This document shows, one piece after another, positions 13,701 to 21,796 of a stretch of 64,000 bases of DNA; within the stretch, counting starts at the first letter, position 1; every line of letters starts with the position of its first letter. This DNA comes from Ianthella basta (taxonomy: Eukaryota > Porifera > Demospongiae > Verongiida > Ianthellidae): the NCBI GenBank assembly GCA_964019415.1, contig OZ025881.1:3552265-3616264 (forward strand), given 5' to 3'. The position numbers and the translations under genes were made by a program. The notes beneath the pieces were generated by a model. It saw only the letters and a program-made list of their open reading frames with translations, ran no database searches and was not told where the DNA came from.

Positions 13701-15822
13701 TGGACTTTGCATGCTTAAATTTTGTTTTAGTTCATGCTCGTCCTGCACTACTCTTAGGGAGGCTGCTTGCATTCGGTGCACCTCCGGTCCCTCCTCCTTG
13801 TTGCATGGACCAGCCCTCCTCCTTGTTCCTACAGTTTTTCTGCCAGGTGGTTTTGTCATACCTTGCAGGTTCACACTGCACCATCCCTACATCTGCGCTT
13901 GTTTTTGGAGGAAATATTTTTACACACCCTTGTTATATTCAGAGTAACTTCCTGGAATGGAGATAAACCTTCATGAGAGAGATCGATCAGTATCTGCCAG
14001 TTGTAGCTCACAAACCATACAAAGTATAGTAATATTATAGTATAGTAAACCTATACCACAGTACTACATCACTTTGGCTGTATTCCTGTGTAAGTTAGAA
14101 AGCTCTGTGAGCAAGTTCAAGGGGATTTCTAGTCCATTTAGAAAAGTGGCTATGAGCAAGATGTCATTAACAATGGCATACGAATATGGTTCAACTATAA
14201 TTGTCTGCTTACTCCTTCAGTTTTGGGTCAATAGCCCAGTGTAGATGACTGTCCAGATTTGTAGAAATGACAACCTCAGGTTGAAGTCAGCTTATATGCC
14301 ATTCCAAGGGACATTCCACAGTCGTACCATTTGCTTGCTGGTTCAGTTTGGCAAGCTTGAAATTATCTGGTTTGGGCCATGTTTGCATTTACAAGCGCTA
14401 AAAAGAACTGGCCACTGTTATCAGCAAGACCAATGATATTCATAAAGAATTCATGTCACTGCAGGTATAAAGGACATGGCTAAACTATGCAACAATGTTC
14501 TCCTTTTATGCAGTGCTGTGGCAATTGATCCCTTTGTGGTGAAGTTTGGTGTAGCTGTCTGTAGTTTTATGCCTGCGAGCCTGTCAGGTCAGGAGGTCAC
14601 CACCAGTGTCCAGTGACCATGCCCAGGATGTAATGGTGAGTGAGGGCCGCCTTGGTTACTGACTATGCATGCCATCTAACTCTTCCCAGCCACATGCACA
14701 ATTAACACTAACACAGGCAGCGCACATGTGTGCCTATGTGATAGTGAGTATTCCATTATACTCTATATGCATTGTTAGCTACCAGCCAAACTCTTACCGT
14801 TTCAATACCAATGATGTGGCACTTCAGCCCTAACTCTTTCCCAGGAGATGCCCACTTGACTACTCCCGATACTCGCTTTCCACCTTTGTCAAAAACATGA
14901 ACACGATCATTCAGGCAAAACTCTCGGTCAGTTGCAGACACCTCAGCTGAAAGCAGAAGCCTTTTCTCAACTGTGACTGGAGCCGGAGTAGCTGAGGTTG
15001 TGGCTACAAGTGGAGGCGCTGAGGTTGTATTTGAGGCAGGCAGGATGATGTGATTGGCAGCCAGAAATGCTCCATAGCCATCTTCACACATGAAATAGCG
15101 GGAATCCCTGAATGATCCATCACAGCTACCTCGTTTCTCCTGTTAAAAAACACAACAATATGTCACTTGTATGAATCATACCAAATAATTTTTATATAAT
15201 ATTACTAGTATTTCTCATTATCTGAGCTGCATTGATAAAAGAGCATGGTGTATTAAAGGCATCTTACACTGAAATACAAGTAAATGCATACAGACAACTA
15301 ATGAATGTGATGTACAAATCCAACACTTTCTGCCATAAGTACCCTTTACCTCACCTTCAATTCCACTCCAACCCATCGTCCTTTGTGGCCTTGGAGAGGG
15401 CCAATGTACTGAACAGTTGCCTGGCAGCATGAGGAACCTTGCAGCGAATGTGTCCCATCAGTGAAAGGTAAAGAGACCCAAGCTTTGTCACCTACTTGCA
15501 AATTTTTAACTGCCTCAAACTTGTCTTGCTGAGCGTATATTTGGTAACGATCAATAGACCTTTCGATTGCAGCAAGCCATTCATAGTCATCTTCATCGAG
15601 TGGAGTCACATCGCTGTTGCTACAGGACACCTTCTTGCTCCTGTCCGAGGCTAGGCTGTACATACAATGACTGCCATCGTGTGGTTGGGCATCCTTCACC
15701 AACAACTCCCCTTTCAGGCTATGATCGGCATTCTGACTGCTGAGCCAATTTTTCAATTTGTTAGTTATTGTAATCGGCAGATCACTTCGGAGGATGAAGT
15801 ACTTCTGTTTTGAGCTTGCCAT
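434..15822 (-). CDS. CYLD: CYLD ubiquitin carboxyl-terminal hydrolase (CYLD deubiquitinase), 11 coding exons
   Basis: Exons in coding order: 15822-15355, 15139-14798, 12011-11286, 10599-10458, 6588-6324, 5123-5032, 4946-4877, 3129-3003, 2894-2783, 1139-834, 606-434 (stop TGA 436-434). All introns are GT-AG, phases agree, and the total is 2,823 nt, giving 940 residues (human CYLD is about 956). CAP-Gly 1 is near residues 108-187, a weaker CAP-Gly 2 near 233-310, a charged coiled coil at 356-409 and CAP-Gly 3 near 477-550. The USP domain runs from about 588 to the end. It has the Cys box GIQGHQNSCYLD (Cys602), His box EKSHYVCF (His862) and Asp877 in FFDSMADR. A B-box-like module supplies Cys788, 791, 799, 802, 818, 821 and His826, 828. 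Known role of the family: CYLD removes Lys63- and Met1-linked ubiquitin and restrains NF-kappaB and JNK signalling; its CAP-Gly modules bind microtubules and NEMO. The ATG in exon 1 is the first in frame. UTR exons were not determined. Confidence 0.95.
1440..1578. repeat. Half copy of the inverted-repeat element found complete at 12,169-12,515
   Basis: In the CYLD intron between exons 9 and 10. It shares the block from AGGTCTACCAGTGCTGAAAA through GTGGGCTCTATTTGGAATTA with the right end of the element at 12,169-12,515, so it is a truncated copy of the same non-autonomous family. Confidence 0.7.
1627..1700. repeat. (CA)n microsatellite
   Basis: About 70 bases of alternating CA, with a few CG dinucleotides near the start, inside a CYLD intron. 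Slippage-prone simple repeat. Confidence 0.95.
1836..1950. repeat. Degenerate tandem repeat of about 25-30 bp units
   Basis: Four imperfect copies of a TATGCATATG(G/A)-containing unit (TGTATGCATATGATGTGG, TATGCATATGGAGGATG, GTGCATACATATGGAGTGG, GTATGCATATAGATGATG). An ORF across it is repeat-driven and not supported as a gene. Confidence 0.6.
2645..2760. repeat. CA/GGCACA-rich low-complexity tract
   Basis: Degenerate GGCACA and CACACA repeats just downstream of CYLD exon 9, in the intron. ORFs on both strands here come from composition. Confidence 0.7.
3600..3880 (+). pseudogene. Relic of a Myb/SANT-like (trihelix) transposon protein
   Basis: Read on the plus strand from the ATG near 3,618, the text gives EEAEALLNVWADDKIQA, a stop, then LKGVYRNDSIMKKIMAAL. 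This resembles the Myb/SANT-like DNA-binding domain (W..D..I...L.G..RN..I..KI...L) of the accessory protein of PIF/Harbinger transposons and related host proteins. The in-frame stop after QA and later stops show it is dead. An acidic ESEEEG stretch follows near 3,820. It sits in the CYLD intron between exons 7 and 8. The family call rests on a short motif. Confidence 0.45.
4399..4648. mobile_element. Foldback element with ~100-bp inverted arms
   Basis: Arm 4399-4498 is almost the exact reverse complement of 4549-4648, separated by a 50-base spacer. The ends read TTAGGAATGG and CCATTCCTAA. It would fold into a ~100-bp hairpin. There is no coding content. It lies in the CYLD intron between exons 7 and 8. 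Confidence 0.9.
5218..5537. mobile_element. MITE-like foldback element with TTA target duplication
   Basis: The ends are inverted (CCATGTC ... GACATGG) and flanked on both sides by TTA (5215-5217 and 5538-5540). The arms extend inward over about 120 bp, including the block GGCACCAGCTGGCAGCCGAA and its inverted partner. A 3-bp TTA duplication is typical of PIF/Harbinger, so this may be such a MITE. Related sequence occurs at 44,120-44,670 inside the gene array. Confidence 0.75.
6190..6226. repeat. TATACA microsatellite
   Basis: Short ATATACAT repeats in the CYLD intron between exons 5 and 6. They account for the YIYIYTYI-like ORFs here. Confidence 0.8.
7274..8553. mobile_element. Inner TA-flanked DNA transposon nested in the first
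   Basis: The termini are CCGTATTTGTCCG and CGGACAAATACGG, with TA on both sides (7272-7273 and 8554-8555). The subterminal text GGCCTCTATT is repeated in both orientations. It is GC-rich and contains no intact transposase, only the HTH relic at 8036-8221. Confidence 0.8.
8036..8221 (-). pseudogene. Pogo/CENP-B-like transposase HTH fragment
   Basis: The minus-strand translation includes LPYDVSFKLKAIECPEKTTK followed by EAAA. This resembles the N-terminal helix-turn-helix of pogo/Tigger transposases (YD..FKLK.IE.AE...N..AA). Nothing recognisable follows. It lies inside the TA-flanked inner element, which agrees with the pogo assignment. Only a fragment of about 40 informative residues remains. 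Confidence 0.55.
8886..9045. mobile_element. 160-bp foldback repeat
   Basis: Inverted arms of about 72 bp (8886-8960 and 8972-9045), including TAGCCAAAGATTTGAT and its complement, around a short loop TCTTCAGCT. Intronic in CYLD. The GCTGAAACGTTTGGTAAA text resembles termini of retroelement-associated repeats, but no family is assigned. Confidence 0.85.
10739..11230. mobile_element. Non-autonomous hAT element with exact 8-bp target-site duplication
   Basis: The 492-bp element begins TAGGGGTGGGCGGTATA and ends with the reverse complement TATACCGCCCACCCCTA. It is flanked by TGTTGGAG at 10731-10738 and again at 11231-11238. An 8-bp duplication with (T/C)AGGGGTGGGC-type ends is diagnostic of hAT transposons. 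Internal subterminal repeats GGTATGTAGTTATACCGC occur near both ends. No transposase is encoded. It lies in the CYLD intron between exons 3 and 4. Confidence 0.92.
12169..12515. mobile_element. MITE-like element with ~23-bp perfect inverted termini
   Basis: The left end TCATAATTCCAAATAGAGCC continues as CCAC and is matched by the exact reverse complement at the right end. The inverted match resumes inside (GCTTTTGGCTTCAAACTT and its partner, then the CATTACATAGGTAAG palindrome), so most of the element is foldback. A partial copy lies at 1440-1578. No clear target duplication was seen. Confidence 0.85.
12567..13300 (+). pseudogene. LINE reverse-transcriptase relic, interrupted by a SINE
   Basis: The translation upstream of the SINE (QQSEFRADRSADQALAVRQV, then VAYAAFMKTMYDSV) and after it (VSGKLRCSLEYILGQLYT, then PLLFNIMDCIVTE) fits the canonical RT order: QSGFR.GRST..Q...LRQ, then A.D..KAYD.V, then LSP.LFNI..D. 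It is a decayed relative of the RT at 50,870-51,820. The catalytic FADD box is not found. A GGAGATAAACCTTCATGAG tail near 13,955 resembles the 3' end of that LINE (GGGAGATAAACCCTCATGTG), so the relic may extend to about 13,980. Confidence 0.7.
12823..13176 (+). mobile_element. tRNA-derived SINE with 14-bp target duplication
   Basis: The insertion is bounded by AAAAGGCTATGATG at 12809-12822 and 13177-13190. It contains a tRNA-like head at about 12956-13027 with box A TAGCTCAGTGG (12962-12972) and box B GGTTCGATTCC (13006-13016), the pol III internal promoter. The non-tRNA body begins with TTTCTTTGCAGCCCTAAGTCG. The anticodon-loop position 33 is G instead of U, so this is not a working tRNA. 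Unusually, about 130 bp of other sequence, with an inverted GTTGCTAGATTAAAGG motif, precedes the head. Confidence 0.85.
13414..13874 (-). other. Unassigned open segments in CYLD intron
   Basis: Two overlapping minus-strand reading frames of 80-90 codons are seen. I recognise no domain or splice-consistent link to CYLD. CYLD exons 2 and 3 join in phase without them. Probably unidentified repeat sequence. Confidence 0.3.
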
Positions 15823-16095
15823 GGTTACCTACATACGCATAGATTTACAGCGGCAAGTAGTGATAACCACATAAAAATACTATGTACAGTTACAGTGAAG
15901 ACGAAAACATGAATATGCATTCAGTACTTAACCCAGAGGCGATTGAACACACAAAACTGAACAAATATTCGCTCACTTCGATGACTACAAACTGGTTACA
16001 CTGCCGCCATCTTCACGGTACACACCCGTGTGAACCTAAAATGGAAAAACCACATGACAAATGCAGTGACGTGACCTAGGGAATTTCCCAGAGTT
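15823..16095 (-). promoter_or_regulatory. Probable CYLD promoter / 5' UTR region with kappaB and CRE-like sites
   Basis: Sequence immediately upstream of the CYLD ATG. It has a perfect palindromic kappaB-type site GGGAATTTCCC at 16079-16089 and a CRE/E-box-like TGACGTGA at 16067-16074. No TATA box is evident. Mammalian CYLD is itself NF-kappaB inducible, so the site is plausible, but neither start site nor binding is shown by sequence. Confidence 0.5.
16079..16089. promoter_or_regulatory. Palindromic NF-kappaB (Rel) consensus site
   Basis: GGGAATTTCCC matches GGGRNWYYCC on both strands and lies 257 bp upstream of the CYLD start codon. Confidence 0.5.
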
Positions 16096-17047
16096 GATGT
16101 CATGCTGTGCGTGAGGTAAAATCCGTCTCTATGCAGGGATCTAGGGATGGTAGTGGTTGTAGTTATATGTTGTAGTAGATTGTGTAAATGGCGCTATTTA
16201 GAAGCAATCCATGGGGACCGTACTTCCGAGTACCGAGTGCAACGAACGCTGCGTAGAAACCATCTTACAAAGTTCGAAATTGTGTCGTTTCTTCTAATAT
16301 CCAGGAGGCTTAGCAGCTAGCTAGCTAGCTACTGAACACAAGGGAGATGCATATATAGCTAATCGTGCCATAGTACATGGTACCATTGGTAGCGGGCTGT
16401 GTTCTTATCATCATATGGGCAAAGCGCCGTTGCCTAGGCCGTTTGATAACATGCTAAGCTTTTCTCCCTATTGTTTTCGCATTTCAGCGACATTTTGTGC
16501 ATGATCAGTTTGGGAGTTCGGTAGTAGGGTTAGGCATTCGTTTTCGGACGCCATGTGAAATTGGACGCCAGATCTCAGCCGTATGCAGGCCGATTTTCTT
16601 GGTTCTTGGTCTATATGCTCAACTTTAGAATGCAACGTGCTACGCTTGGTTAAAGCCAGAGTGGTGTCCTCCTTCAGAAGTTAATTCTAGCGAAAAATTC
16701 AAAGCGTCGGAAGTAATATTACTTCAGACCGAAGGCATATGAATTCGGACCGTCACACGTTCATCACGAAGAGCAAAGATTTGCCCACTTTTACATGACT
16801 GTCAACAGGCACACTCCCGTCCTGGTCACATCCGAAGCTTCGAATGAAAGGTCTTCGTCGCGACGGAGCATGAAGGCTTAGAACAGAAGGCATTGGGGTC
16901 ATCAATAATCGGACTATTTTTCACCAACATAAAGCTGCAGTTCGCCTTTTCTCCTCGTCTGGTGCCTTTTCTTCTAAATACTACCTCATTTTGTGCTTCC
17001 TATGGCTCTGCTGTGACTAACAACGTCGTTCGACTTGCGATGAAGTG
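16096..17047. other. Intergenic region, no gene seen
   Basis: No ORF, domain or spliced structure was recognised. An AGCTAGCTAGCTAGCTAC simple repeat lies at about 16,314-16,333. GGATGGTAGTGGTTGT...TATGTTGTAGTA near 16,145 resembles a block repeated upstream of class A array copies. Confidence 0.4.
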
Positions 17048-17264
17048 GTAGCTAGTGGGAAGTTGTTCGAGCACTTGTGTAGCAGGAATTCATGGTAATT
17101 TACGGTAACTCAAGACGTTTCAGCCATGTAGGCCTTCGTCAGATTATCAACTGACAAAGGCTACAGCTACAGTATGTATATAGTGTAATGGCATCCATGC
17201 AGTAACTTCTAATTACCGTGAATTCATGTTACGCAAGTGCTCGAACAACTTCCCACTAGCTACA
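17048..17264. mobile_element. Foldback element
   Basis: Arm GTAGCTAGTGGGAAGTTGTT (start 17048), continuing through GCACTTG, is inverted at the right end (to 17264). Inner GAATTCATG and GGTAATT motifs are also inverted. The loop contains CTACAGTATGTATATAGTG, a block that recurs in the copy 1 intron near 19,195. Confidence 0.8.
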
Positions 17265-17299
17265 ATACGTCCCACATAGCAATGAGTCTCTATGCCATC

Positions 17300-18120
17300 A
17301 TGCACCCTTGTCATCAGCAGCACTTCAACAACAGGAACAGATAATTTACCAAATTATGATCTCACACTAAACAGTGCCACCATGTTCCACAGTCTACTGT
17401 ACATATGCATGGAGTATGTACAGTCATACCATATGCTATGCCACTGTTACTGCTGTTAAACCAAAACTGATCCAATGTAAGACTAGCTTTACTTGTTCAT
17501 AGTATCCCCATATAGACAGCAATTCCATGTAGGATAATATGATGGAGTAAAGACACTTTAAATGCTTCAATCCATGTAGTCACATGTTGTACTCTGAGTA
17601 TTCCAACAGCTATGTATTGTCCCTAGCTATCAGCACTCGATGTAAGCACTCCAGATCATGGCGCAACTTAGATATGTAACTTGAGAGCAGAGGATGGGTG
17701 GTACATAAAAATGGTGATTCAGAACAATGGACTGTATGGAGTGTATGCTGGGGAAAGTGGCCAGGGACATGCGGACTGCATAAAACAGAGTGGACACAAT
17801 TAGACTTTTGAAGCAATACTGGCCATGCAGCTGTAGTGTGCAGCCATCAAGCACATGTGTACACTTAGGGGCTGTATTACCAGATGCACTTCTGAATGTA
17901 GTATATATATGTTTATATGTTTATATACGTGTATTTTACATGCATTTCATGCACAGTTCATTTTAGCAATAGTGGTTAATATATAGCTAATAATGCAACT
18001 GTCCATATATTTTCTTTGCAAGAGAGTATATTTATATAGGTAATGATCTTCCAGGTTAAATCTTTGTATTGTGCACACCAATGATGTCACAGGCCATTTG
18101 ATTTCAGTGTTCAGTTAATT
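17300..18120. repeat. First unit of array intergenic sequence
   Basis: Blocks such as ACTTCAACAACAGGAACAGA, CACTAAACAGTGCCACCATG and CAGCCATCAAGCACATGTGT recur at about 36,430-36,980, 44,690-44,970, 51,880-52,440 and 60,800-61,500. They mark the 5' limit of the tandem array. No gene is seen in it. Confidence 0.75.
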
Positions 18121-18123
18121 TAC

Positions 18124-18304
18124 GTTGAGAAGGGAAGGATTATAAGCGTAAGCACAGCAAGGCTCGATGGAAGAAGCTATGTCTGAAGACAAAGCCGACA
18201 GAAGGAGCTACGTCTGAAGACCTGTCGAAACAAGTCACGATCAGCGTCGTTACTGTCCATAGACCTTTGAAACGACTTAGGGCTGCAAAGAAAGTGGCGC
18301 CGCC
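18124..18304 (-). mobile_element. 5'-truncated copy of the tRNA-derived SINE
   Basis: The reverse complement matches the body of the SINE at 12,956-13,176, from GGCGGCGCCACTTTCTTTGC to the AATCCTTCCCTTCTCAAC end. It lacks the tRNA head with boxes A and B, as expected for a 5'-truncated retroposed copy. The GTCTTCAGACGTAGCTCCTT block is present twice here and once in the other copy. Confidence 0.85.
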
Positions 18305-18586
18305 TAGAATATAATTTATGTTATATCTCAGAGGTACACATTTTGGGAATAATCAAGTTAAAAGTGAAGGGCAAGCCCACCAGTCTGGTATGCATCACTT
18401 GTGCATTGTTGTTAAAAATACATCAGTTGCAAACAGGATGGTGACCATATAAGACACCATGGTATGCTGAGAGTTTACAGTACACACATGCAAAAACACT
18501 ACTCAGGGTGATACCAGACTACAGGTCAGATTTCAAAGGAGTCAAGTTGCACTATCAGGACATGCTATACTAAGCTCAATGTGACT

Positions 18587-20283
18587 ATGATCAGCTACTC
18601 TTTTCTACTGATGCACATTGCCCTGGCAACCATCACCTGTACCTTAGCAACCCATTCAGTAAAGGGAGATAACAGTACTGAAGGACAGTCCAACCCTGGA
18701 GGATGTATCAGTGACTGGAGAGGACTGAAGAAGGCCTACCTTGACCGTCAGTCCGGTGCTGATGTGGAGAACTCCATTTTTGACTTCTCTTCCATGGATG
18801 CCACCAAATATGGTGTGCTAGTCATATTCTATGATGTGGGCCCACCTCCCAACACCAGCACCAGTGGGAGAAGGGAGTGTTGCCAGAGAGGAAGCGAAAC
18901 GGCATCATTCACTTCATCTACAGGTTCAGGATATTCAGGAGCATTCATCCTCCACTCTTATATGCTCAAATATTTCATAACTATAATGCAGGGTACAGTT
19001 CCACTAGCTTTTATTCAACATTTGAAGTATCCCAGCTCTGTTGGTCACCACCATTCTGTAGCAACAGCTGGACATGAAAGGAGAAACAGCTGTATGATTT
19101 TTCTGAGCAGGTACATTGCAATTGCACCGATCTGTGGTAGGAACCCATAGGGGCATTCAATGCATGGAGTGCAGAAGAATATCTCATTAGCTACAGCTAC
19201 AGTACATGTATAGTATAATGGTATCCATGCAGTAACTTCTAATAATGCACCAGTGCTGCACATGCTCCATCATGCACCCATAACGGTATGAACAATGCTG
19301 TTTCTCTTCTTTACAGTTTGTAGGTCTGGTACTGGAAGCGAGTCCCTTAGATGGAAAGCTCTCAGCCCTCGTGCTTGGTCCATCTGACGCCTTTGGCCAC
19401 ACCCTTCTGTATATACTTACTGTCATTCTCATCCTCCTGTTTGCCACTCTGGGCCTGTTCCTGGTCCTGTGCCCACCACAGCTGGGGAGTGGTGGGGACA
19501 GTGCTGGCTCACTCACAAATGGCAAGACACACTGTGAGGTCCATCATGTTGGTATCATGGATACTGGTTCTGTGTATGATGGTGCAGTTCCACACAGTAA
19601 CACACGAAATGGCACATACTGTTCAACATGAGAGATTGTTTACACTATTCCAAGATGTTTATGCTCCACAGGTGACTGCAGGTTATGTTGAGTGGGGCTC
19701 CTTCCTGGCCATACTGTTCCTTGAAGTTCCCTTCCTCTTTGTATTCTTCCTCTTCAAGGCCATTCACCTCCATCGAAGGAAGCAGCAGCTCTCCAAGACT
19801 GACTGTCAGCTGTGCTATTGGATCAGAGTCCTCTGTGACACATTTGGTGGTAACGGTGTGGTGGCAGTGGTGCAGTTACTTTCAGTGTATCTCTTCTACT
19901 GTGCACTGTATTTGATAGTGTCACCAATATTTACCATTGCATGGATGTCTAGTAACGCAGCTAGCATGCTATAGCAGATGGTCTGCTCTTGCTGCAAAGC
20001 ATGCTCATTTGAAAGGATCATCAAAGGACTGGCCTTTTTTCTGTTGGGGTTGCCCTGCACTGTCATTAATTTCTATGTAGTCAAGCAATTGAAGGGTGAT
20101 GAGCAAAACACCTACAGTACTATTCATGATTTGCCAACTTCACTGGTGTCTTCAGTTGTTACTGGCATGTACGGGTATATAGTGAAGAAGCTGCTATTTC
20201 AAAAGAAGGGAGATATCAGCAGAGAAGAGATAGAAGACATAGAATCAGCACCACTTATTCAGAAAAATGATAACGCTCCATAA
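18587..20283 (+). pseudogene. Array copy 1 (class C), disabled 7-TM membrane protein gene
   Basis: Exon 1 is 18587-19110 and exon 2 is 19317-20283. The usual first Met is GTG here, so the next Met (MISYSF) is taken. It is broken several times: a 1-bp deletion in the CCQRGS region near 18,893; an in-frame TGA near 19,075; a 2-bp deletion at the first membrane segment near 19,453 (CTGTGCCCACCACAGC against CTCTACATGCACCACAGC); and TAG at about 19,972-19,974 (CTATAGCAG against CTACAGCAG in copy 8), next to a ~27-bp deletion. Class C exon 2 differs from A and B by a longer lead (LDGKLSALVLGPSDAFGHTL) and by the tail ESAPLIQKND. Confidence 0.85.
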
Positions 20284-20400
20284 AGTGTGAAGATATTGAA
20301 ATCTTGTGTAGTCTACATTGCTTGGACTTGGTAGTATGCATGTTTTCAAACAGTAGTATGCACATATACACAATTATTATAGCTATATAACATATCCTAC
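20284..20400. other. 3' flank of copy 1
   Basis: AT-rich flank matching the region after class C copy 8 (45,552-45,670). The match resumes at 21,005 after the LINE insertion. Confidence 0.6.
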
Positions 20401-21004
20401 CCTCAAAAATGCCATCCAGGCCGGAGCCAACTGGCCTCGTCCGCTCTGATGGCAAACGGCCCGATGGAGTCACTTTGGTACCCTGGAAGAGTGGTAGGCT
20501 CCTTGTGTGGGACTCCACCTGCCCGGACACATTTGCACCCTCCCACCTGCCAAGTGCCACCAGGGAAGCAGGTGCAGTGGCAGCCCATGCTGAGCGGTGC
20601 AAGCAGGAGAAGTACTCAGCCCTCGACCAGTGCTACACCTTCACACCGGTGGCCATTGAGACGGCAGGCCCTTTTGGGCCAGAGACTTTCTCATTCTTGA
20701 GAGAGCTGGGTTGCCGTCTCAAACAGGTCACTGGGGAAGCCAAGTCCTTCTCCTACCTGCAGCAACGTCTCTCCATCGCAGTGCAAAGGGGAAATGCTGC
20801 CTCAGTGATGGGAACTATGGGGGCTCCACCTCACATTTTAATTTCTTTGATTGACTGGACTTATTTTTGAGGGGGCACCCCCCTCATCTGATTGCATATT
20901 TTTCTTTTATTCTATTTTTCTTTTACTCAGTTTATATCTCAGGCAGTGCGCATGTGTGCCTATTAATTACATATGGGAATTATAAAAAAGAAAAAACAAA
21001 AAAA
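20401..21004 (+). mobile_element. 5'-truncated LINE with 11-bp target duplication
   Basis: Flanked by ACATATCCTAC at 20390-20400 and 21005-21015. The empty site is visible in the copy 8 flank (near 45,662). The insert starts inside an open frame (20409-20870). Motifs such as RPDGVTLVPWKSGRLLVWD, CPDTF, YTFTPVAIETAGPFGPE and FLRELGCRLKQVTGE are typical of the C-terminal part of LINE polyproteins of marine invertebrates, as I recall them. A short 3' UTR ends in an A-rich AAAAAAGAAAAAACAAAAAA tail. No RT catalytic core is present. Only about 150 C-terminal codons survive. Confidence 0.8.
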
Positions 21005-21015
21005 ACATATCCTAC

Positions 21016-21796
21016 ACTGTGTATATTCAATATTATTATGTGGCAATTGTGTGTTGCAGCTAACTGCTTTGCACAATCATGAGTACATGTTGCATAATAG
21101 TACAAATGTCAGTTTAATCTGTGATTGATTGTACATTTGATTTGGTGTGTACATCATGATCAGATCAGTGTGTAATTAGTGGGACTATAGCATGCATGTT
21201 TCTGTGACACACTCATACGTACCTGGACCAGCTCTAGTGTCTCTGGTAGTGCTTACATGTGCCTGTGCATCAGACAGCGTGCACGGTAGTGCTGTCAATG
21301 TGGGGGTGGTGGTGGTTGTTTGTATGTTGTAGTACATTTTTCACGCTTCGGTCAATATCTTAAACACCCTTGGGCCTAGACCCAATTTGGTATACCAACC
21401 TCCCTTATAAATGCGTTATATAATACCACAACATGTGTCAGTAGAGTACATGCGCTAGTTGCTGGTAGAAAAACCCACCAGCACAAGCCATTGGAGTGCA
21501 CGATGCAGCAAGCAAAAGTAACTTGCAATTGGTGAATATACTGAAAATAGCAACCATTAGAAGTAGCAACTGGTAACTAAAAATATAAATGATGTCACCA
21601 TCTGATGTCAGTGTTCAGTACAAGTTGTTATTCATCTCTGAGGTACATTTTGGGAATGACCAAGTCATTAGTGAAAATAGGAAAGCCAACCTATAAAGAA
21701 ACAAGCAAAGCCATTTTTCAGTATAACACTGCACTGTTTATGACAGGTTTCAAGCCAGTGGAGATACAGTTATAGACTGCCTTATTTCCGAGCATA
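21016..21796. repeat. Class A 5' flank of copy 2
   Basis: Shared with flanks of copies 6, 9, 11 and 14: a GTGCATCAGACAGCGTGCACG block, a GGTGGTGGTTGTTTGTATG block, CACCCTTGGGCCT, and then the proximal promoter (GATGTCACCATCTGATGTCA, a TATA-like CCTATAAAG and TTTTTCAGTATAACACTGCA). No separate gene is seen. Confidence 0.7.

Noticed and set aside
20409-20870. Independent host gene of 153 codons
   Set aside because: It lies entirely within a LINE insertion bounded by an 11-bp duplication, and its motifs are LINE C-terminal.
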